From Alicyclobacillus suci (lineage in GTDB: Bacteria; Bacillota; Bacilli; Alicyclobacillales; Alicyclobacillaceae), in the NCBI RefSeq assembly GCF_017329615.1, contig NZ_JAFMTW010000014.1, forward strand, positions 29,521 to 93,520: 64,000 nt of DNA, in the 5' to 3' direction. The notes under the pieces were generated by a model that did no database searches, had not been told where the DNA came from, and saw only the letters and a list, made by a program, of their open reading frames with translations. Shown in pieces: positions 36,058-44,926 of this stretch (its first letter is position 1; each line of letters begins with the position of its first letter). Both the position numbers and the translations under genes were made by a program.

Positions 36058-36873
36058 TTGACAACAGTTCACGTGCTCTTTATCGGCGCGGGCCGCATGG
36101 CACGCGCTATGATTGCCGGGATCCGGCGGCGTCAAAGTCCCATTCACTGGGACATTACGGTCGCCAATCATCAAGACAGCGCGCGATTAACGGAACTGAC
36201 GACGACTTTTCACGTGCGTGCACAAAAAGACTGGACAGCAGCGGCAGAACAGGCAGACATCATCCTCCTCGCCATGCCGCCAGCAGCCCACCAAACGGTG
36301 CTTGCAACGCTGTCCCATCACGTGTTACCGCATCAGTTAGTCGCGAGTGTCGCAGCTGGCATTGGCGTCTCCGGTTTAGCATCCAAGCTACCCGAAGGCA
36401 CGCAATGCGCGTGGCTCATGCCGAACATTGCCGCAGCTGTCGGCGAATCGATGACACTATGCACATTTGGCGATACAGTGACCGCAGACAATCGGGAAAA
36501 ACTCGGCGAAATCCTTCGCGGTTTAGGTCAATATCACGTCTGCACAGAAATGCAGGTCCATCACCTCACAGCCATCACTGGCAGCGCACCGGCCTTCGCC
36601 TTCCAATTCGCCGAAGCACTGGAGCAAGCGGCCACCGCGCTTGCGACGGACGAGGCGACCGCACGCCTGCTCGTCGGCCAAATGTTGCTCGGCTCAGCCA
36701 AACTGCTGCTCAGTGGACGTCCCCCCGAACAGCTCACAGATGAAGTCGCCACACCCGGGGGCGCTACGGCAGCAGGACTCTCTGTGCTCACACAGGCCCA
36801 ATTCAAAACTCGAGTGATAGACGCCATCGAAGCGACCAATCAGCGAGCACGCGCACTGGCGCCAGAAACATGA
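36058..36873 (+). CDS. proC: Pyrroline-5-carboxylate reductase
   Basis: Reduces 1-pyrroline-5-carboxylate to proline with NAD(P)H. The 271-residue protein has a Rossmann start LFIGAGRMARAMIAGI (about 7-22), the mid motif VASVAAGIGVSGL, LMPNIAAAVGES near 124, and the C-terminal signature with TGSAPAFAFQFAEALEQ and LTDEVATPGGATAAGL. The last block is the diagnostic P5CR motif. TTG 36058 has AGAGGTG 6 bases upstream. The gene is monocistronic and ends at a short hairpin. It is divergent from tex. Confidence 0.92.
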   Translation: MTTVHVLFIGAGRMARAMIAGIRRRQSPIHWDITVANHQDSARLTELTTTFHVRAQKDWTAAAEQADIILLAMPPAAHQTVLATLSHHVLPHQLVASVAAGIGVSGLASKLPEGTQCAWLMPNIAAAVGESMTLCTFGDTVTADNREKLGEILRGLGQYHVCTEMQVHHLTAITGSAPAFAFQFAEALEQAATALATDEATARLLVGQMLLGSAKLLLSGRPPEQLTDEVATPGGATAAGLSVLTQAQFKTRVIDAIEATNQRARALAPET

Positions 36874-36877
36874 CAAA

Positions 36878-36898
36878 GACGCATCGTGATGATGCGTC
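36878..36898 (+). terminator. Short hairpin after proC
   Basis: GACGCATC and GATGCGTC pair over 8 bp with a 5-base loop, 5 bases past the proC stop. The following sequence is not strongly T-rich, so termination strength is uncertain. Confidence 0.6.
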
Positions 36899-37007
36899 TC
36901 ACACAATTCAACCGTCCCATTGAAATGGCATTGCTATCCCCAGCACTGCTACAAACTGAAAACCAGTAAACCTTAAAAAAGCCCGATGTAAAGCGCCCGA
37001 TGTGATA

Positions 37008-37805
37008 TCAGGGGGTCGCCGAGTTGCTGAGATACAATTCAATTTGACGGATGAGCTCGTCCTTACAATGCATCGACGTAGCGATAATACCCGGTACCAG
37101 CGTTTGCTCGCGGTTGAACCGAAACGGCTTCCTGTCTTTGTCGACGACAAATCCGCCTGCTTCCTCGACCAGGAGAACACCCGCCGCGATATCCCACTCG
37201 TTTTTCGGCGTCAAACTGAAGGTCGCATCTGCTCCACCCGCCGATACGCGCGCCAGCTTATAAGCGACCGACCCGAGCGGCGAGACGTCGAGCAAATCGG
37301 CAAACGGTTCAAACTCCCCGCGGCGGATTTCGGAACGGCTGCCAAAGACCGTAATACGGTCGCCAAGCGCCGCCTGCCGCACATGCGTCCGCTCGCCGTT
37401 CAGGGTCGATCCCGCCCCCTTCACCGCCTGAAAGTACTCATCGGTCATAGGGTTGTATATCGCGCCGAGAATCGGCACGCCATCCTCCACCAACGCGACA
37501 GAGACGGCGAACTCCGGCAGCGATTTGACAAATTCGCGCGTGCCATCAATCGGATCAACAATCCAAACGCGTCGATGCGAGCAGCGCGTGAGATCATCGG
37601 CCGATTCCTCCGACAGCCACGCGTCCTCCGGAAATGCTTTAGAGATTTTGCTGCGCAAAATGGTGTTTGCGGCCAAATCGGCCGTCGTCAGCGGATCCTG
37701 GTTGTCCTTGAACGTCGTTTCAAACCCTTCGCGGGCAATTCGAACAATCTCCTGTCCCGCTTCCCGCACGGCGGACTCCAATACGCGAATTTCACGTTCT
37801 AACAA
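37008..37805 (-). CDS. cysQ: 3'(2'),5'-bisphosphate nucleotidase (CysQ-type)
   Basis: An inositol monophosphatase-superfamily phosphatase that hydrolyses PAP (the by-product of PAPS-dependent sulfation) to AMP. In 265 residues: LSEES near 64, WIVDPIDGTREFV near 81-93 (metal-binding motif DPIDGT) and EWDIAAGVLLVEEAGG near 209-224. The REF variant after DPIDGT is typical of CysQ rather than inositol phosphatase. TTG 37805 has GGAGG 8 bases upstream. It is downstream of sulfotransferase, cysC and sat on the same strand but separated from sat by a terminator, so it may be read partly from its own promoter or by read-through. Context strongly supports PAP removal. Confidence 0.87.
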   Translation of the reverse strand: MLEREIRVLESAVREAGQEIVRIAREGFETTFKDNQDPLTTADLAANTILRSKISKAFPEDAWLSEESADDLTRCSHRRVWIVDPIDGTREFVKSLPEFAVSVALVEDGVPILGAIYNPMTDEYFQAVKGAGSTLNGERTHVRQAALGDRITVFGSRSEIRRGEFEPFADLLDVSPLGSVAYKLARVSAGGADATFSLTPKNEWDIAAGVLLVEEAGGFVVDKDRKPFRFNREQTLVPGIIATSMHCKDELIRQIELYLSNSATP

Positions 37806-37873
37806 ACAGATCACCTCCTAATACGATAGATTGTGCATCAGTTCGCCATTGTTCCCAACAGCAGACATCAACT

Positions 37874-37919
37874 AAAAAGCAGAAGGTGCACGGCATCAGG
37901 CACCTCGCCGCACACCTTC
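37874..37919 (-). terminator. Terminator after sat
   Basis: On the minus strand GAAGGTG...CGGC pairs with GCCG...CACCTTC, followed by TGCTTTTT. It lies 14 bases after the sat stop and before cysQ. Confidence 0.75.
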
Positions 37920-37932
37920 CGGACCCAGCCGA

Positions 37933-39087
37933 TTAACTTTTCGTATAGTATTCCATCAACACTTCGACGACTTCAGGGCGGCTAAACTCCGGCGGTGGTG
38001 CAATACCCTCGCGAAGCATCGCGCGCACTTTTGTGCCAGACAGTGTCACGTGGTCGTCATCACCGTGTGGACAAGTTTTCGCCGTCGCCATCCCCTGGCA
38101 CCTTTTGCAATAAAAAGCGTTGTCGAAGAACAGTGGTGTGATGCCCAAGTCGCGTGTGTCAAAGTTGCTAAAGATATGTTGCGCGTCGTAGGTGCCGTAA
38201 TAGTCGCCGACACCGGCGTGGTCACGACCGACAATAAAGTGCGTGCAGCCGAAATTCCGGCGTACCAGCGCATGCATAACAGCCTCTCGCGGACCCGCAT
38301 AACGCATCGCCGCCTTATAGACGCCAAAGAACGTCCTATCTTGTGGATAATAATGCTGAAGAATCGTTTGATACGCGCGCAGGCGCACATCAGCAGGTAC
38401 ATCGTCCGACTTCGTCGGCCCGACGAGCGGATTCAAAAATAGGCCGTCGACACCTTCCAGCGCAATCTTCTGGATGTACTCATGCGCACGGTGCACAGGG
38501 TTGCGAGTTTGGAACCCGACGATGGTTTTCCATCCCTTTTCCGCAAAAATCTTGCGTGTCTGTTCCGGTGTAAAAAAGTAATCTGTAAATTCGTCCACGC
38601 GCTCATCTTCAAACACTTCGACCGGCCCACCAAGATACACACTGCCGCGCTCATATAAGCGTTTGACACCTGGGTGCGCATCCTCGGTCGTCCGATACAC
38701 CTGCTTGGCTTCGTACGTCAAATCCGGGCGATACATATGTTCGACCTGCATCGCCGCACAAATGACACCATCCGGCCGGACGAGGGCAATTTCCTCACCG
38801 ATGGAAATTTCCTTTGCGAGCTCTTCCGTCACAGGCAGCGTAACGGGAATCGACCAAATAGCCCCATTCGCGAGATGCATAGTATCGACCACAGACTTAT
38901 AGTCTACTTCCGACATAAACCCAGTGAGCGGAGTGAACGCGCCGATGCCAATTTGATAAACATCGGATACCGCGACATCGTCGAGAACGACCTTCCGCTT
39001 CGATGCGAGCGCCTGACGGCGGGCCTCCTGGGTTTCTGTTGGAATCATTGTATTGACAAGTGGCTGTGCGTTTGAATCAACTGACAC
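37933..39087 (-). CDS. sat: Sulfate adenylyltransferase (ATP sulfurylase)
   Basis: Makes adenosine 5'-phosphosulfate (APS) from ATP and sulfate. The 384-residue single-chain Sat shows GFMSEVDY near 56, the nucleotide-binding [13 protein letters not shown] near 193-205, [12 protein letters not shown] near 282, and a small cysteine cluster [14 protein letters not shown] near 322 as in Bacillus Sat proteins. GTG 39087 has AAGGAGG 7 bases upstream, so the longer frame is rejected. It lies between cysC (82 bases upstream) and cysQ. With the sulfotransferase it forms a PAPS supply route. Confidence 0.93.
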   Translation of the reverse strand: MSVDSNAQPLVNTMIPTETQEARRQALASKRKVVLDDVAVSDVYQIGIGAFTPLTGFMSEVDYKSVVDTMHLANGAIWSIPVTLPVTEELAKEISIGEEIALVRPDGVICAAMQVEHMYRPDLTYEAKQVYRTTEDAHPGVKRLYERGSVYLGGPVEVFEDERVDEFTDYFFTPEQTRKIFAEKGWKTIVGFQTRNPVHRAHEYIQKIALEGVDGLFLNPLVGPTKSDDVPADVRLRAYQTILQHYYPQDRTFFGVYKAAMRYAGPREAVMHALVRRNFGCTHFIVGRDHAGVGDYYGTYDAQHIFSNFDTRDLGITPLFFDNAFYCKRCQGMATAKTCPHGDDDHVTLSGTKVRAMLREGIAPPPEFSRPEVVEVLMEYYTKS

Positions 39088-39169
39088 AAAACTGCCTCCT
39101 TCAACATGAATCCCGCACACGACCGGCTGGCTACGCCATCCGAAGCGCCACGGCGGAATCCTGCTACAA

Positions 39170-39757
39170 CTAGTACAACTTTGATTTTACACCTTCTAGA
39201 ATATGATCGATACAGTCCTGAATCGACATTTCCGAGGTGTTTACCGTGATATCGGGCTGTAACGGTGGCTCATAAGGTGAAGAAACGCCAGTAAACTCTT
39301 TAATCACGCCGTTTTTTGCCTTCTCGTACAAGCCCTTCGGATCTCTCGTCATGCAAACTTCCACTGGGCACTCGACGTATACCTCAATAAAGGAATCGGA
39401 CGAAACAATTTCCCGGGCACTGTCTCTATCCTCGCGAAATGGCGAAATCAGCGCCGTGATGGCGACAACACCCGCATCCGCGAACAGTTTAGCCACATGT
39501 GCTACACGCCGCACGTTTTCGCGACGTGAATCCTTATCAAAGCCGAGACCAGCGTTCAACCCGTGGCGTAAATTGTCCCCATCAAGTAAATAGGTATGTA
39601 CCCCAGACTCATACAAGCGCTGTTCCAATGCGTTTGCAAGTGTCGACTTCCCCGCACCCGAGAGGCCGGTAAACCAGATACACAACCCACGATGACCATT
39701 CAAACCTTCATGCTGTTTTCGCGTGATTTTCTGTTCGTGCCAAACAATCGCCGACAT
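39170..39757 (-). CDS. cysC: Adenylylsulfate kinase (APS kinase)
   Basis: Phosphorylates APS to PAPS, the sulfuryl donor. The 195-residue protein has the P-loop [13 protein letters not shown] (about 29-41), [15 protein letters not shown] near 58-72, the catalytic-serine-loop region with [13 protein letters not shown] near 105, and [20 protein letters not shown] near 124. ATG 39757 follows an AAGGAG site by about 9 bases; the longer frame reaching 39841 would overlap the sulfotransferase stop and is not used. It is 71 bases from the sulfotransferase gene and 82 from sat, all leftward. Confidence 0.92.
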   Translation of the reverse strand: MSAIVWHEQKITRKQHEGLNGHRGLCIWFTGLSGAGKSTLANALEQRLYESGVHTYLLDGDNLRHGLNAGLGFDKDSRRENVRRVAHVAKLFADAGVVAITALISPFREDRDSAREIVSSDSFIEVYVECPVEVCMTRDPKGLYEKAKNGVIKEFTGVSSPYEPPLQPDITVNTSEMSIQDCIDHILEGVKSKLY

Positions 39758-39828
39758 GTCCTGCTCCTTTCCTGACGCCAGCCCTTTGCGCTCATTGCCA
39801 CCAATATACGCATCCTCTGGCCCTATCG

Positions 39829-40725
39829 TCATGACAACCACCCACTCAAATCGCGATGAAGTAGGTCCTGAAGATGGAGCACGTCCTCTCGGAAATAACG
39901 GGCAAGCATCTTCTCCGTCTTCGGCGATGGTTTGTCTTTCACGAGCGTCATGCTCTTCGCGCGTTGCCCCAACTTTTGCCGGAAGTCCTTCGGCAAAAAC
40001 GGCTTAATCACTTCTTTGACAGCGTTCGGCTTCGCAAAAAACTCGTACATTGCCCGAGATTTTGGCTTCCCCGACTGGTTGTGCCGAATCGACGTATCAA
40101 TGTGTACATCGTCGCGAAGGTGTAGAAACGACAACAACTCGCGGACGACTCGTTCCGAATCGGCTAAATCCTCATACAAGAAAATTTTCAACTGGTCACG
40201 GCTGAATACGCTCATATACGTCTCAATTGACTTCGCATACAAACCGGCTTCTTTATACCACCAAAGTGGCTGATAGTTTTGTTCCTTACGAGCGGCTTCT
40301 TGCTCAAGTGCCTCTTCAAACGACAACGTCTCCCGCCCGTCTCGCACAGTGTGCATGTACGCGGAATACGCACGCTCTACCGGATTGCGCAAAATAAAAA
40401 CAATTTTAGCATCCGGATTGAATTTATGAATGCGCGTCGCCACCTGTGGAAACGTCAGATAGTAGACCGACGCCTCACCGACGACGCGTTCGTTCTGGAC
40501 GCCGTCAAACAGCGCCATATAGTCCTCCAGTGTGCGCATGGTGTTGTCGTTAAACCCCTGGTCACCAGGCCTTTCAAACCGTTCCGGAAAATCGGGTACA
40601 CAAAAATAGTGCGGCTCCTTCACCCGGCTCATAAAGACATCCGGATGTTGCCTCACATAGTGAAATAAGGAAGTTGTCCCCGACTTCGCCGCTCCAGCAA
40701 TAAAAAAATTCGGAGTTCGACCCAT
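39829..40725 (-). CDS. PAPS-dependent sulfotransferase
   Basis: A 298-residue sulfotransferase-domain protein that moves the sulfuryl group of PAPS to an acceptor alcohol or amine. The 5'-phosphosulfate loop is FIAGAAKSGTTSL (about 8-20), and the 3'-phosphate site is VFILRNPVERAYSAYMHTVR (about 109-128). The overall type resembles heparan/NodH-like carbohydrate sulfotransferases, with no signal peptide, so it acts in the cytoplasm. ATG 40725 has AAGGTGG 7 bases upstream. It heads a leftward group with cysC and sat, which make PAPS, and cysQ, which clears the PAP product. The acceptor is unknown; a polysaccharide or lipid is plausible inference. Confidence 0.87.
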   Translation of the reverse strand: MGRTPNFFIAGAAKSGTTSLFHYVRQHPDVFMSRVKEPHYFCVPDFPERFERPGDQGFNDNTMRTLEDYMALFDGVQNERVVGEASVYYLTFPQVATRIHKFNPDAKIVFILRNPVERAYSAYMHTVRDGRETLSFEEALEQEAARKEQNYQPLWWYKEAGLYAKSIETYMSVFSRDQLKIFLYEDLADSERVVRELLSFLHLRDDVHIDTSIRHNQSGKPKSRAMYEFFAKPNAVKEVIKPFLPKDFRQKLGQRAKSMTLVKDKPSPKTEKMLARYFREDVLHLQDLLHRDLSGWLS

Positions 40726-40810
40726 CTCTAGTCCACCTTTCACGATGAGTATTGTAGACGATATCACTTGAAATTTCATTGAACTAGCTGTGGTATATTA
40801 TAAATTTGCA

Positions 40811-40832
40811 TAAAAATACCCGCCGAAGCGGG
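40811..40832 (-). terminator. UUCG-capped terminator directly after a hypothetical gene
   Basis: On the minus strand CCCGC-TTCG-GCGGG is followed by TATTTTTA, starting right after the stop of the 180-residue hypothetical gene. The UUCG loop is a known extra-stable tetraloop. Confidence 0.8.
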
Positions 40833-41375
40833 TTAATCTTGTAGGTCAGCGGCGGACTGTCCCTTTCGTTTCCTGCGCTTGGTATTTCGCTTGCGCTTCG
40901 AAATGCGCAATTTCACTTCGCGCTCCACCGACGTATACTTCGTCACCATAGCTGGCGTCAATTTTCCCTGGGATGTGAACATACAAAAATCGAACGGTGT
41001 TTTCAGGTCGTCTTTTGCCACCTGCAACTCCTCGGCCAATGCATCCTTATCTAACACTTCGCGCTCCCGAAACTGCGGAGACAACACGGCGATTTCGCCG
41101 CTCGGCAAAGAAATGGTAATCTCCTCTTCTTCGTTTCCAGCGAATAGTTCTTCAATTTCTTCCAATAATAACTTATTTTCTTCGTTGCGCTCTTTGGCTA
41201 TCTCTTTGTTTTGAAAGTACCGCAAAACTTTGTCCTCAAGCCGCAAGCGAGCCGTTTGCTCTTGTTCATCCGTTACCGCTTTTGATTGCGCTACCGGTTC
41301 GTTCGTTGCCTCGTCCACCCTACCAGAGGCGCCCACTTGCGTTTGTCCAGCGATGTCCTTTTCCGTTGTCGACAC
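40833..41375 (-). CDS. Hypothetical charged protein, 180 residues
   Basis: I do not recognise a family. The protein has a disordered-looking N-terminus, a strongly acidic helix (KLLLEEIEELFAGNEEEE, about 68-85), a beta-like stretch ITISLPSGEIAVLSPQF and a C-terminal block dense in Lys/Arg (SKRKRNTKRRKRKGQ, about 158-172), which may bind nucleic acid. No signal peptide or membrane segment. GTG 41375 follows GAGGTG by 10 bases. It lies just upstream of the sulfotransferase gene but is closed off by a terminator at its stop, so it is probably a separate unit. Confidence 0.65.
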   Translation of the reverse strand: MSTTEKDIAGQTQVGASGRVDEATNEPVAQSKAVTDEQEQTARLRLEDKVLRYFQNKEIAKERNEENKLLLEEIEELFAGNEEEEITISLPSGEIAVLSPQFREREVLDKDALAEELQVAKDDLKTPFDFCMFTSQGKLTPAMVTKYTSVEREVKLRISKRKRNTKRRKRKGQSAADLQD

Positions 41376-41520
41376 TAGTCCGATTCACCTCATGTTCGTT
41401 TCCGTGATATGTCTCTGCATCGAGAAACGGTCACACAGCTATGTATTCTATCACGAAGCGCACTTCCCCGGACACTCAATCTGACCACACTAACTCATCT
41501 CACCTCGCGTTCAACAGCAA

Positions 41521-41566
41521 AAAGCGGCCTTTTCCAAGCGCACGAGATGCACTGGAAAAAGCCGCT
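41521..41566 (-). terminator. Terminator after katA
   Basis: On the minus strand AGCGGC-TTTTTCCA pairs with TGGAAAA-GGCCGCT, followed by TTTTT. It lies about 50 bases past the catalase stop. Confidence 0.75.
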
Positions 41567-41615
41567 ATCCCTATAGCTCATCGCGACATAAACCGTCGTC
41601 GGCAAGCCATGTGAA

Positions 41616-43067
41616 TTAGGAATTGATGTTCGTCGATAGGCCAAGACCGGCTGCGACACGTGCGCCATAATCCGGATCTGCCTTGCTGAAATGCTCAATC
41701 TGGCGACGTTGAATCGACTCATCGACTCCTTGCATCGCATGCACGATGTTGTCAATCAAGTGCGCCTTGTCCTCCGATGACAACAAGCGATACAAGTCGC
41801 CCGCCTGCGTATAATGGTCATCACGCGGATACGCGTGTTCCGCCGCGACACCCGAGACAGGTAAGAGATATCCCTTCGCCGTATCAGATTGCGTGGGACC
41901 ATGAAAACTATTCGGCTCATAATTGACGCTGCCGCCACCATTGTTATCAAAACGCATCGCACCATCGCGTTGATAATTTTGTGCCGTCGTTGCATGAGGG
42001 CGATTCACGGGCAGCAGGTTATAGTTCGTGCCAATGCGGTAGCGATGCGCATCGGCGTAAGCAAAAAGTCGCCCTTGTAGCATTTTGTCCGGCGAAAATC
42101 CGATGCCAGGGACAATGTTCGCAGGGGACATCGCCACTTGCTCAACTTCTGCAAAATAGTTCTCCGGGTTGCGATTCAATACCATGCGCCCCACAGGGAT
42201 CAGCGGGTAGTCCTCGTAGTGCCAGACCTTTGTCACATCGAATGGATCAAATTGATAGGTTTGTGCATCCTCCAGTGGCATGATTTGAACGTAAAGCGTC
42301 CACGCCGGATAGTCTCCCCGCTCAATCGCACGGAAAAGGTCGCGCGTATGGTAATCAGGGTCTTCACCGGCAATACGAACGGCCTCTTCACGGGTAAAGT
42401 TCTCAATCCCTTGTTCTGTGCGGAAGTGATATTTGACCCAAACCGCCTCGCCTTTGTCGTTTACCCACTGGAACGTGTGGCTGCCGAACCCGTGCATGTT
42501 GCGCAGCGTTTTTGGCGTCCCCCGGTCAGAAAACAAAATCGTCACTTGATGCAAACTCTCCGGCGACAAGGACCAGAAATCCCAGACCGCGTTCGGGTCC
42601 TTGAGGTTCGTCGCAGGATTGCGCTTCTGCGTGTGGATAAAATCCGGGAACTTCAATGGATCCCGAATGAAAAATACCGGTGTATTATTGCCGACGATGT
42701 CATAATTGCCATCTTCCGTGTAAAACTTGACCGCAAATCCTCGCGGGTCGCGGTCGGTATCCGCGGCTCCCCGTTCTCCCGCAACGGTCGAGAAACGGAC
42801 GAACACTTCCGTGCGCTTCCCAACCTCAGACAAAAATTTCGCCTTGGTGTATTGGGCGACCGGGTGTGTCACTTCAAAGTAGCCATAAGCCCCTGTACCT
42901 TTCGCATGCACAACGCGTTCCGGTACGCGCTCACGATTAAAGTGCGCGAGTTTTTCCAGCAAATGAACATCTTCCAGCAGAACAGGGCCACGGGCTCCGG
43001 CCGTCTTTGAATTTTGATTATCGAGGACGGGGGCACCAGATTGTGTCGTCAAAGGCTTATCAGACAT
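41616..43067 (-). CDS. katA: Monofunctional haem catalase
   Basis: Degrades hydrogen peroxide to water and oxygen. The 483-residue protein is a small-subunit clade catalase: [18 protein letters not shown] carries the catalytic His (about 53-70), [13 protein letters not shown] and [15 protein letters not shown] the catalytic Asn, and [14 protein letters not shown] near 344 the proximal haem Tyr. ATG 43067 follows AAGGAG by 8 bases; a GTG 9 bases earlier lies on the ribosome site. It is divergent from a PerR/Fur-type regulator, and a 17-bp palindrome lies between the two starts, the normal arrangement for peroxide-inducible catalase in Bacillales. Confidence 0.93.
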   Translation of the reverse strand: MSDKPLTTQSGAPVLDNQNSKTAGARGPVLLEDVHLLEKLAHFNRERVPERVVHAKGTGAYGYFEVTHPVAQYTKAKFLSEVGKRTEVFVRFSTVAGERGAADTDRDPRGFAVKFYTEDGNYDIVGNNTPVFFIRDPLKFPDFIHTQKRNPATNLKDPNAVWDFWSLSPESLHQVTILFSDRGTPKTLRNMHGFGSHTFQWVNDKGEAVWVKYHFRTEQGIENFTREEAVRIAGEDPDYHTRDLFRAIERGDYPAWTLYVQIMPLEDAQTYQFDPFDVTKVWHYEDYPLIPVGRMVLNRNPENYFAEVEQVAMSPANIVPGIGFSPDKMLQGRLFAYADAHRYRIGTNYNLLPVNRPHATTAQNYQRDGAMRFDNNGGGSVNYEPNSFHGPTQSDTAKGYLLPVSGVAAEHAYPRDDHYTQAGDLYRLLSSEDKAHLIDNIVHAMQGVDESIQRRQIEHFSKADPDYGARVAAGLGLSTNINS

Positions 43068-43104
43068 CGTCGCCACTCCTTAGTATTAGACTTAGTTCAA
43101 ATTC

Positions 43105-43121
43105 TGATATATAATTTATCA
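43105..43121. promoter_or_regulatory. Candidate PerR/Fur box between katA and the regulator gene
   Basis: TGATATATAATTTATCA is a 17-base near-perfect palindrome (7 of 8 pairs plus centre) resembling the PerR consensus TTATAATNATTATAA. It overlaps a TATAAT (43110-43115) that could be the -10 box of the regulator gene, so it may control both genes. Confidence 0.6.
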
Positions 43122-43212
43122 CGAAATGAACACACTGGCAAGATAGAAACATTGACCGAATCCGTGAGATACGGTTAGATACTTGAAGAAGCTTTTGGAG
43201 GGGGTGAATTCC

Positions 43213-43611
43213 GTGAACCAAAAAATCAACTGGACGACGCAGCGAAAAGTCATATACGAATTGGTTCGCGACACCACGGACCACCCAACAGCGAGTGATG
43301 TAATGGAGCGGCTGCGGTCTGAAGGCTATCATTTCGCGTACGGCACAGTGTACAATTCTCTGCGCTATCTCGTAGATATGGGCTTAATTCGTGAACTGAA
43401 ACTCGGCAACGCCGTCAGTCGTTACGACGCGCGAACCGAAGAGCATCTTCACGTCATTTGCGATATTTGTGGAAAAGTGGCCGAAGCGGAAATGGACTTA
43501 CCTACCCATTGGCTGGATGAAATCGCAAGCAAGACAGCGTTCCAACTGGACAGCCCAGAAATTCTGTTGCATGGCATCTGTCAGGACTGTCGCAAGGGAG
43601 AAACGCATTGA
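43213..43611 (+). CDS. Fur-family regulator, PerR-like
   Basis: A 132-residue metal-dependent repressor. It aligns by eye with B. subtilis PerR across the winged helix (TTQRKVIYELV, HPTASDVMERL, GTVYNSLRYL) and the regulatory site: His in DHPTA, Asp in SRYD, and both His in HLHVICDICG match PerR H37, D85, H91 and H93. The position of PerR D104 is Glu (KVAE), the residue found in Fur. The structural zinc Cys pairs are CDIC and CQDC. GTG 43213 has GGAGGGG 9 bases upstream. Divergence from katA favours a peroxide or iron role. The Asp/Glu switch is discussed as a finding. Confidence 0.88.
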   Translation: MNQKINWTTQRKVIYELVRDTTDHPTASDVMERLRSEGYHFAYGTVYNSLRYLVDMGLIRELKLGNAVSRYDARTEEHLHVICDICGKVAEAEMDLPTHWLDEIASKTAFQLDSPEILLHGICQDCRKGETH

Positions 43612-43752
43612 CTCACCTAGATGTTCTCCAACTACCTATCGATATCTTCCTATCGACTAACGGCAGCGACTAGATTGCAAGCGAACCTGCCTGCTCGCAC
43701 CCATAGCGCTGCCAGCGGCCGAGACATCACACACAACCCAGACGGACTTTTT

Positions 43753-44130
43753 TCACATCGTGCCATCGTGCCCGAATCCTGTGCCCTCTGTATGTTGATT
43801 CCGTTCCACACTGTGCTGGCGCTTGAGGTGCAGAGCGCCCCACTCGTGCATCAACGTGAGAATGGGTTGCAACGTCCTTCCGTACGCACTGATGGAATAC
43901 TCCACACGCGGCGGAATTTCTGGATACACACGCCGCTCGATGATATCCTCTTGTTCCAATTCCCGTAACTGTTTCGTCAACACGCGCTGCGTGATACCAG
44001 GAATCTGTTTCTTTAGTTCATTAAAACGCAGAGTTTTGTCCGTCAGTTGGAAAAGTATTATCATCTTCCACTTACCACTGATGATATCCAAAGTAGAATT
44101 CACGAAGCAGTGTCGCGCGGTTTCATCCAC
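43753..44130 (-). CDS. HxlR-family transcriptional regulator
   Basis: A 125-residue winged-helix regulator. The hallmark N-terminus is CFVNSTLDIISGKWKMIILFQL (about 8-29), followed by RFNELKKQIPGITQRVLTKQLRELEQEDIIERRVY and the wing PPRVEYSISAYGRTL. HxlR members sense aldehydes, quinones, disulfide stress or redox changes through a conserved Cys; here Cys8 sits at the usual place. GGGAG precedes ATG 44130. It is divergent from a YceI gene, and a 7+7 bp inverted repeat lies between them, a likely shared operator. Confidence 0.9.
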   Translation of the reverse strand: MDETARHCFVNSTLDIISGKWKMIILFQLTDKTLRFNELKKQIPGITQRVLTKQLRELEQEDIIERRVYPEIPPRVEYSISAYGRTLQPILTLMHEWGALHLKRQHSVERNQHTEGTGFGHDGTM

Positions 44131-44151
44131 ATCAATCGCTCCCGCATCGCT

Positions 44152-44173
44152 TTAGTATTCCAGAGGATACTAA
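44152..44173. promoter_or_regulatory. Candidate HxlR operator, TTAGTAT-8-ATACTAA
   Basis: A perfect 7+7 bp inverted repeat with 8-base spacer (44152-44158 and 44167-44173) lies 22 bases upstream of the HxlR start, in the divergent region shared with the YceI gene. Confidence 0.5.
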
Positions 44174-44300
44174 GGCACCTGAGTGTACGTACTTAACAAA
44201 AAATAATTGCCGATAAATAATTAGATTATAAATTTCCGGACAGTTGTCGTTTGCAATACGCCGGAAAACATGAAGACCATCATTTCGGGAGGTACAGCAC

Positions 44301-44834
44301 ATGGCAAAAAGTACTTGGGCCGTAGACCCTGCTCATTCTGAAATCGGTTTCAGCACCAAACATATGATGTTTACGACGGTTCGCGGTTCCTTTAAAAAAT
44401 TTGACGCCACAGTTGCCGCAGACCCCGATGATCTCAGCACCGCCGATATCGAATTCACGATTGACGCCGCGAGCGTCGATACGCGTAACGAAGACCGCGA
44501 CAATCATTTAAGAGGGGCCGACTTCTTCGACGTCGAGAACCATCCAACCATCACCTTTAAAGCGACCGACATCAAAAAAACCGCAGACCAAGAATATGAC
44601 ATGACAGGCTTGGTCACCATCCGCGGTGTGACCAAGCCTGTCACATTCCACGTGGTGTACAACGGCACCGGTAAAAACCCATGGGGTGCAGAAGTCGCTG
44701 GCTTTGAAGCAACGGCAACCATCAGCCGAAAAGACTTCGGCCTCACCTACAACGCAACACTGGAGACCGGTGGCGTACTGATTTCTGACCAAGTCAAACT
44801 CAACGTCGAAATTCAAGCAAGCAAACAGGCATAA
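44301..44834 (+). CDS. yceI: YceI-family lipid-binding protein
   Basis: A 177-residue YceI-like beta-barrel protein that holds an isoprenoid or amphiphile in other members. Motifs: WAVDPAHSEIGFSTKHMMFTTVRGSF (about 6-31), SVDTRNEDRDNHLRGADFFDVENHPTITFK (about 59-88) and LTIRGVTKPVTFHV-type centre. It has no signal peptide, so it is cytoplasmic, unlike the E. coli protein. GGGAGG precedes ATG 44301. Such genes are often stress-induced and paired with HxlR or MarR regulators, as here. A terminator follows. Confidence 0.88.
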   Translation: MAKSTWAVDPAHSEIGFSTKHMMFTTVRGSFKKFDATVAADPDDLSTADIEFTIDAASVDTRNEDRDNHLRGADFFDVENHPTITFKATDIKKTADQEYDMTGLVTIRGVTKPVTFHVVYNGTGKNPWGAEVAGFEATATISRKDFGLTYNATLETGGVLISDQVKLNVEIQASKQA

Positions 44835-44872
44835 CCCAGCTTCCATTTTTATGATAAACTGATACCGTAACA

Positions 44873-44902
44873 GGGGCAAGGCGTTTACCTTGTCCCCTTT
44901 TT
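44873..44902 (+). terminator. Terminator after yceI
   Basis: GGGG-CAAGG pairs with CCTTG-T-CCCC (one bulged base), then TTTTT. It ends 24 bases before the next gene start. Confidence 0.8.
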
Positions 44903-44926
44903 CCGTTCCTGATGGGAGGTATACAG

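Noticed and set aside
35956..36174. N-terminal extension of tex to an upstream ATG
   Set aside because: It would overlap the proC start region, and the AAAGGAG-TTG at 35955 with family length fits the shorter start.
43105..43121. Reading this palindrome as a Fur iron box rather than a PerR box
   Set aside because: The sequence fits neither consensus fully; the katA context favours PerR, so Fur is left as the alternative.
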